A DNA stretch of 10,764 nucleotides from assembly GCA_963619835.1 (NCBI GenBank), contig CAVEYD010000033.1:1-10764 (forward strand), given 5' to 3'. A program made the position numbers and the translations under genes. This DNA is from Fimimonas sp963619835 (GTDB taxonomy: Bacteria > Bacillota > Clostridia > Christensenellales > CAG-314). Under the pieces are notes generated by a model, which saw only the letters and a list, made by a program, of their open reading frames with translations, searched no databases and was not told the DNA's origin. Positions 7,204-10,764 of the stretch are shown piece after piece. Every line of letters starts with the position of its first letter. Position 1 is the first letter of the stretch.

Positions 7204-7230
7204 AAATTGCATAAAAATTATTTGCAATTT
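7204..7230. repeat. AT-rich inverted repeat after glnS
   Basis: AAATTGCA (7204-7211) and TGCAATTT (7223-7230) form a perfect 8-bp stem with an 11-nt loop, starting 33 nt after the glnS stop. On the minus strand only TTT at the stem end and GTGTAT follow, so it is at best a poor glnS terminator. The rest of 7047-7262 holds the plus-strand terminator hairpin and leader sequence; no riboswitch was recognised. Confidence 0.4.
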
Positions 7231-7262
7231 TGGGGTTGTTAGGGTTGGAACTTCTTTTAAAC

Positions 7263-8903
7263 TTATTTTTGAGGGTTGAAACTGTCCTTTAAGCCGACAA
7301 TTTCGTTAAAGACAAGATTTTTTCCGTTGCTGTCCTTGTCGAGAACATAGTAGCCGACTCTCATAAATTGGAAGCGGTCTTCCACTTTTGCGGTCAAAAG
7401 ACTTGGCTCAACCTTGCATGGAACGACTTTCATGCTGTCGTAATTGAAGCGTTGGTTAAAGTCTGTGATGCCGTCAACTACGTCTGTAAGCAGACTTTGA
7501 AGCTTGCGGACTGTGACGTCAACGCATGTACGAGCATCTACCCATTGAATAACGCCCTTTACCTTTACACCGCTTGTGTCGCTACCCGACTTGGAATTTG
7601 CCACTACGGAGCATTGTAGCTCCTTTACGTTGCCTTCGTCGTCCAAAACCACGTTGTCACAATGAATGATGTAAGCACCCTTTAAGCGAACATAGCCGTC
7701 CGGTTTAAGACGATAGTACTTGGGTGGCGGAACAAGAGCAAAATCCGAACGATCGATGTACAAAGTGTTGCTAAACGGAACTTTGCGATATGTTACCGTT
7801 TCGGAATTGGGATTATCTTCAATTTCCAGTTCCTCAGTGTCGTTGTAGTTGGTCAAAACGACTTTGACGGGATCAAAGACTGCCATTACACGATTTGCAG
7901 TACGATTTAAGTTGTCCCTTACACAAGACTGTAAGTAGCCTTCTTCGACTTCGCTGTTTGCCTTGCTTACTCCTATGCGGTCGCAAAAATCTCTGAGTGC
8001 TTCGGGCGGATAGCCACGACGACGAAGTCCTGACAAAGTAGGCATACGAGGATCGTCCCATCCTAAAACTTTGCCTTCTTCGACAAGTTTTTTCAAAAAT
8101 CTCTTGGACATAATTGTGTTGGTTATGTTGAGACGAGCAAACTCGATTTGTTGCGGACGAGGCGCAGGGAAGTCACAATTTGTGACAACCCAGTCGTAAA
8201 GCGGACGATGGTCTTCAAACTCCAAAGTGCAAATTGAGTGTGTGATGCCTTCGTGAGCGTCTTCTATGGGGTGAGCAAAATCGTACATAGGATAGATACA
8301 CCATTTGTCGCCTGTGTTGTGATGAGTTGCATGCAATACACGATAGATAACCGGATCACGCATGTTTACGTTGGGAGAAGCCATGTCGATTTTGGCACGT
8401 AAGACTTTGCTTCCGTCTTCGTACTTGCCGTCACGCATTTCGTAAAATAATTTTAAATTTTCTTCGACTGTTCTGTTGCGGAACGGACTTTCGATGCCCG
8501 GTTCGGTTAGCGTGCCGCGACGTTCGCGAATTTCTTCGGCCGATTCGTCCGAAACATACGCTAAGCCCTTGTTGATGAGTTTAACGGCACATTGGAACAT
8601 AACGTCAAAATAGTCACTTGCATACAAAAGTTTGTTCCATTTGAAGCCTAACCACTCTATATCGCGTTTGATGCTGTTTACATACTCTTGATCTTCTTTG
8701 CAAGGGTTGGTGTCGTCAAAACGCAAGTTGCACATTCCGCCGTACTTTTGTGCAATACCAAAGTTGATGCACAAACTTTTTGCGTGTCCTACATGCAAGT
8801 AGCCGTTGGGCTCGGGCGGAAAACGAGTGTAAACAGTGGAAACTTTGCCACTGGCTAAATCATCATCGATAATTTCTTCAATAAAATTTTTTGATTCGCT
8901 CAT
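7263..8903 (-). CDS. glnS: Glutaminyl-tRNA synthetase
   Basis: 546 residues, close to the 550-odd of the E. coli enzyme. Cytoplasmic class I synthetase that charges tRNA-Gln directly with glutamine using ATP. Signature motifs: PPEPNGYLHVGHAKSL (29-44) with the HIGH-type HVGH at 37-40; RFDDTNP (61-67); the MYDFAHPIEDAHEGITHS region (206-223); and the KMSKS-type IMSKR (264-268). The C-terminal half from about 335 fits the beta-barrel anticodon-binding region. The GlnRS/GluRS ambiguity is settled by length, the two-barrel C-terminus and the TNTIMSKR context. ATG start; AAAGGA at 8920-8915, 11 nt upstream, is a somewhat long spacing. Stop TAA. It lies 130 bp after dnaB. Most Bacillota make Gln-tRNA by the GatCAB amidotransferase route instead, so a direct GlnRS is a notable possession and may have been acquired by transfer. 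Confidence 0.96.
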   Translation of the reverse strand: MSESKNFIEEIIDDDLASGKVSTVYTRFPPEPNGYLHVGHAKSLCINFGIAQKYGGMCNLRFDDTNPCKEDQEYVNSIKRDIEWLGFKWNKLLYASDYFDVMFQCAVKLINKGLAYVSDESAEEIRERRGTLTEPGIESPFRNRTVEENLKLFYEMRDGKYEDGSKVLRAKIDMASPNVNMRDPVIYRVLHATHHNTGDKWCIYPMYDFAHPIEDAHEGITHSICTLEFEDHRPLYDWVVTNCDFPAPRPQQIEFARLNITNTIMSKRFLKKLVEEGKVLGWDDPRMPTLSGLRRRGYPPEALRDFCDRIGVSKANSEVEEGYLQSCVRDNLNRTANRVMAVFDPVKVVLTNYNDTEELEIEDNPNSETVTYRKVPFSNTLYIDRSDFALVPPPKYYRLKPDGYVRLKGAYIIHCDNVVLDDEGNVKELQCSVVANSKSGSDTSGVKVKGVIQWVDARTCVDVTVRKLQSLLTDVVDGITDFNQRFNYDSMKVVPCKVEPSLLTAKVEDRFQFMRVGYYVLDKDSNGKNLVFNEIVGLKDSFNPQK

Positions 8904-8931
8904 ACAAATTTAAGTCCTTTTGTTTGTGTAG

Positions 8932-8995
8932 TTTTGCAAAAATGATATTGCAAATTTTTTTTAAAAATTACAAAAATCGGCAATATTTTGCAAAA
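8932..8995. repeat. Two TTTTGCAAAA palindromes upstream of glnS
   Basis: Identical 10-bp perfect palindromes at 8932-8941 and 8986-8995, 54 bp apart, lie in the leader of glnS. They resemble the TTTTGGGCAAA repeats upstream of dnaB. They may be regulator sites, but the surrounding DNA is very AT-rich and chance occurrence is possible. Confidence 0.35.
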
Positions 8996-9032
8996 AATAT
9001 GTTTTTGTAGGCTTGTAAAGTTGCCACAAAAA
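8992..9032 (-). terminator. Possible weak terminator after dnaB
   Basis: Arms 9002-9012 and 9023-9032 pair over 10 bp with one bulged base (core GGC/GCC extended by TTTTTGT/ACAAAAA) around a 10-nt loop. It begins directly after the dnaB stop. On the minus strand the stem is followed after 4 nt by six T (8997-8992). The core is short and the T-run is offset, so partial readthrough into glnS is plausible. Confidence 0.4.
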
Positions 9033-9033
9033 A

Positions 9034-10602
9034 TTAAAAATCCGTTTCGACAATATCGGATATATCTGCATCCGATTGTCCTTCGACGTCGTAAGAATCG
9101 TCGGGAGGAATAAATTCCGGTTCTTGATCCGAACCGCTTCCCAAGTCGACAACGTCGTCGTCGGTGTCTTGGGGCTTTTGTCTATCTTCGATTGACGCAT
9201 ATTGAGTCAAACCGTCGTCGTCCACAAAACGAACAAATTTGCCGATCCAGTTGAGCGGAATTGTACCCGTTTCACCGTTACGATGCTTGGCAACAATCAA
9301 ACTGTAGTTTTTGATGCCTTTTTCCGAATCGGTGTCGCGGTGAATAAACAAAACTATGTCGGCATCCTGCTCGATGGAACCGGATTCACGCAAGTCTGAC
9401 AAAACAGGTTCGGAACCGCCACCGCCCGCTTCCTTGCCCTTTATGTTACGCATTTCGGCATCACGCTTTAATTGTGCAAGGGCAATAATGGGAACGTCCA
9501 ATTCCTTTGCCATAAGTTTTAAGGCACGTGTGATTGCACCGACTTCGACTGCACGTCCTTGCTTGGGATCGACACCGCTGTTCATAAGCTGTATGTAGTC
9601 GATGACAATTAAGTCCAAACCTTTTTGCGCCTTAAGTCTACGACATTGGGAACTGATTTCCGACGGTCTAATTTGAGCATAATCGTTGCCGTACAGCTTC
9701 ATTTTGGCACAAATTGTGTTTTGAGCGGCACGCAAACGTGTGATATCGGCTTCGGGATCGTCAAATGTACCGCTTTTTATGTTTGCAAGGGGAACGGTTG
9801 ACATGCTGGACAACATTCTTTCGATAAGTTGTTGCTTGGACATTTCCAAACTGAACACAGCAACGGTTTTGCCTTGCTTGGCAACGTTTTCGACAATGTT
9901 CATTGCCATTGCAGATTTACCTACACCGGGACGAGCGGCAAGAACAATAAGTTCGCCACCATGAAGTCCGTTGGTCATACGGTCTAAACGTTTGAAACCT
10001 GTTTGTATTCCACGGAATTTGCCCGGATTGACAAAACGTTCGTTTATTGCAACCATGGCTTTTGCCGTATCGTCTGCCAAAGGAACAAGCCCTTGATTGC
10101 TACCGCCTTGAGAAAGTGCGAATATTTTTTCTTCGGCAAGGGTAAGTGCCTCTTCGGCAGATGCCGAACTGTAAGCAAAACGTGTTACTTCTCCGCAAAT
10201 TGCAATTAGCTTGCGCATGGTTGACGCACGTTTTACGATGGCAACGTACTCGTCAAAATTTGCCGTTGAAGGCAACAATTCGTTTAAACGCAAAAGATAA
10301 TCGACATTGCCGACTTGTTCGAGCTTGCCGACTCTGCGTAAGTAGTCCGTAACCGAGGCAAAATCGACAGTGTTGGCACGATTTTCTCCGTCGACTTCGT
10401 GTGATTTTTCCGAGATATCTTTCATTGCGGAAAAGATTTCACGATGGTTAAGTTGGTAAAAATCGTCTTCGTTTAACTTTGAGATGATATCGAGTTGATA
10501 GTTGACACTGCGCAAAATACAACATAAAACGCTACGCTCTGCTTCAACGCTGTTTGGTAAAGTGACGTAGTTTGCATTTTGTTGATCCTTCTTTGCCGGC
10601 AT
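9034..10602 (-). CDS. dnaB: Replicative DNA helicase DnaB
   Basis: 522 residues. Hexameric ATP-driven helicase that unwinds DNA at the replication fork and interacts with primase. The N-terminal domain begins with the family hallmark LPNSVEAERSVL (15-26) and runs to about 160. The RecA-like C-terminal domain has Walker A ARPGVGKS (223-230), Walker B LIVIDYIQL (331-339), the SDLRESGSIEQDAD motif (402-415) and the KHRNGETG region (439-446) that matches the KxRNGxTG of the family. A Gly-rich insertion, GGGGS, sits at 393-397 just before that SDLRES motif. The family is usually about 440-470 residues; the excess is an acidic tail from about 472 to the end, finishing VETDF. ATG start with AAGGAG 8 nt upstream; stop TAA. 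In many Bacillota dnaB follows rplI; here 160 bp of non-coding DNA lies directly upstream, so it probably starts its own unit. Confidence 0.97.
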   Translation of the reverse strand: MPAKKDQQNANYVTLPNSVEAERSVLCCILRSVNYQLDIISKLNEDDFYQLNHREIFSAMKDISEKSHEVDGENRANTVDFASVTDYLRRVGKLEQVGNVDYLLRLNELLPSTANFDEYVAIVKRASTMRKLIAICGEVTRFAYSSASAEEALTLAEEKIFALSQGGSNQGLVPLADDTAKAMVAINERFVNPGKFRGIQTGFKRLDRMTNGLHGGELIVLAARPGVGKSAMAMNIVENVAKQGKTVAVFSLEMSKQQLIERMLSSMSTVPLANIKSGTFDDPEADITRLRAAQNTICAKMKLYGNDYAQIRPSEISSQCRRLKAQKGLDLIVIDYIQLMNSGVDPKQGRAVEVGAITRALKLMAKELDVPIIALAQLKRDAEMRNIKGKEAGGGGSEPVLSDLRESGSIEQDADIVLFIHRDTDSEKGIKNYSLIVAKHRNGETGTIPLNWIGKFVRFVDDDGLTQYASIEDRQKPQDTDDDVVDLGSGSDQEPEFIPPDDSYDVEGQSDADISDIVETDF

Positions 10603-10671
10603 TAGGTTTACTCCTTGTTGCTAAAGGTTTGTTTACAATAATTTTTTGTTTGCGTAAAAATTTTTTAATGT

Positions 10672-10726
10672 AATTTTGGGCAAACAACAATTTGAAAATG
10701 CAGAAGACACTTGAATTTTGGGCAAA
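10672..10726. repeat. 13-bp direct repeat in the dnaB leader
   Basis: AATTTTGGGCAAA occurs identically at 10672-10684 and 10714-10726, start to start 42 bp, close to four helical turns. Each copy is nearly palindromic (TTTG-GG-CAAA). The pair lies between the possible promoter at the window edge and the dnaB ribosome site, a position that would suit a regulator binding on one face of the DNA. Confidence 0.45.
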
Positions 10727-10749
10727 ATGCTCCGCATAAGTCCATAATC

Positions 10750-10764
10750 TTGTATATTATACAA
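10750..10764 (-). promoter_or_regulatory. Possible dnaB -10 element inside a palindrome
   Basis: TTGTATATTATACAA is a perfect inverted repeat with 7-bp arms. On the minus strand it contains a consensus TATAAT (10761-10756). This would give dnaB a leader of roughly 150 nt. The -35 region would lie outside the window, so the promoter cannot be confirmed. Confidence 0.4.

Noticed and set aside
7047..7262. Riboswitch or T-box in the zinc-ribbon leader
   Set aside because: Two simple hairpins are present, but no conserved riboswitch core or T-box antiterminator sequence is recognisable.

Overview
The window is an AT-rich bacterial chromosome segment, and every gene I can support lies on the minus strand. 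Read in transcription order (high to low coordinates) these are a replicative helicase (dnaB), glutaminyl-tRNA synthetase (glnS), two overlapping zinc-ribbon genes, a compact alanyl-tRNA synthetase (alaS), and a large Cys/His-module lipoprotein. Low GC, purine-rich AAAGGAG-type ribosome sites, standard stop codons, a lipobox protein with HTW...CxVCG modules, and a short AlaRS of the type seen in some Clostridia and candidate phyla all suggest an uncultured, probably gut-associated member of the Bacillota (Clostridia). That assignment is inference; no 16S or other phylogenetic marker is present.

Layout. 10603-10764: dnaB leader with a 13-bp direct repeat and a palindrome containing TATAAT at the window edge. 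9034-10602: dnaB with an acidic C-terminal tail. 8904-9033: gap with a terminator-like hairpin after dnaB and two TTTTGCAAAA palindromes before glnS. 7263-8903: glnS. 7047-7262: leader of the zinc-ribbon genes, with two hairpins, one of them a + strand intrinsic terminator although no + strand gene is visible. 6192-7046 and 5185-6195: a seven-ribbon soluble protein and a three-ribbon, four-helix membrane protein, coupled by an ATGA overlap. 5103-5184: short gap with a hairpin. 3315-5102: compact alaS, followed by a strong terminator at 3213-3249. 3055-3314: also holds the lipoprotein leader. 187-3054: lipoprotein with a GTG start. 1-186: a bidirectional terminator and a 19-bp palindrome; no gene seen.

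Functional picture. Three genes are housekeeping (replication fork helicase and two aminoacyl-tRNA synthetases). The best candidate for something undescribed is the zinc-ribbon pair between the two synthetases. The first protein is almost purely seven copies of one exactly spaced CX2CX10CX2C unit. The second carries three more ribbons on a membrane anchor. They are translationally coupled and may share a transcript with alaS, since no convincing terminator separates them. The lipoprotein is separated from alaS by a terminator and is probably its own unit. I found no tRNA, rRNA, CRISPR array, insertion sequence or T-box leader.
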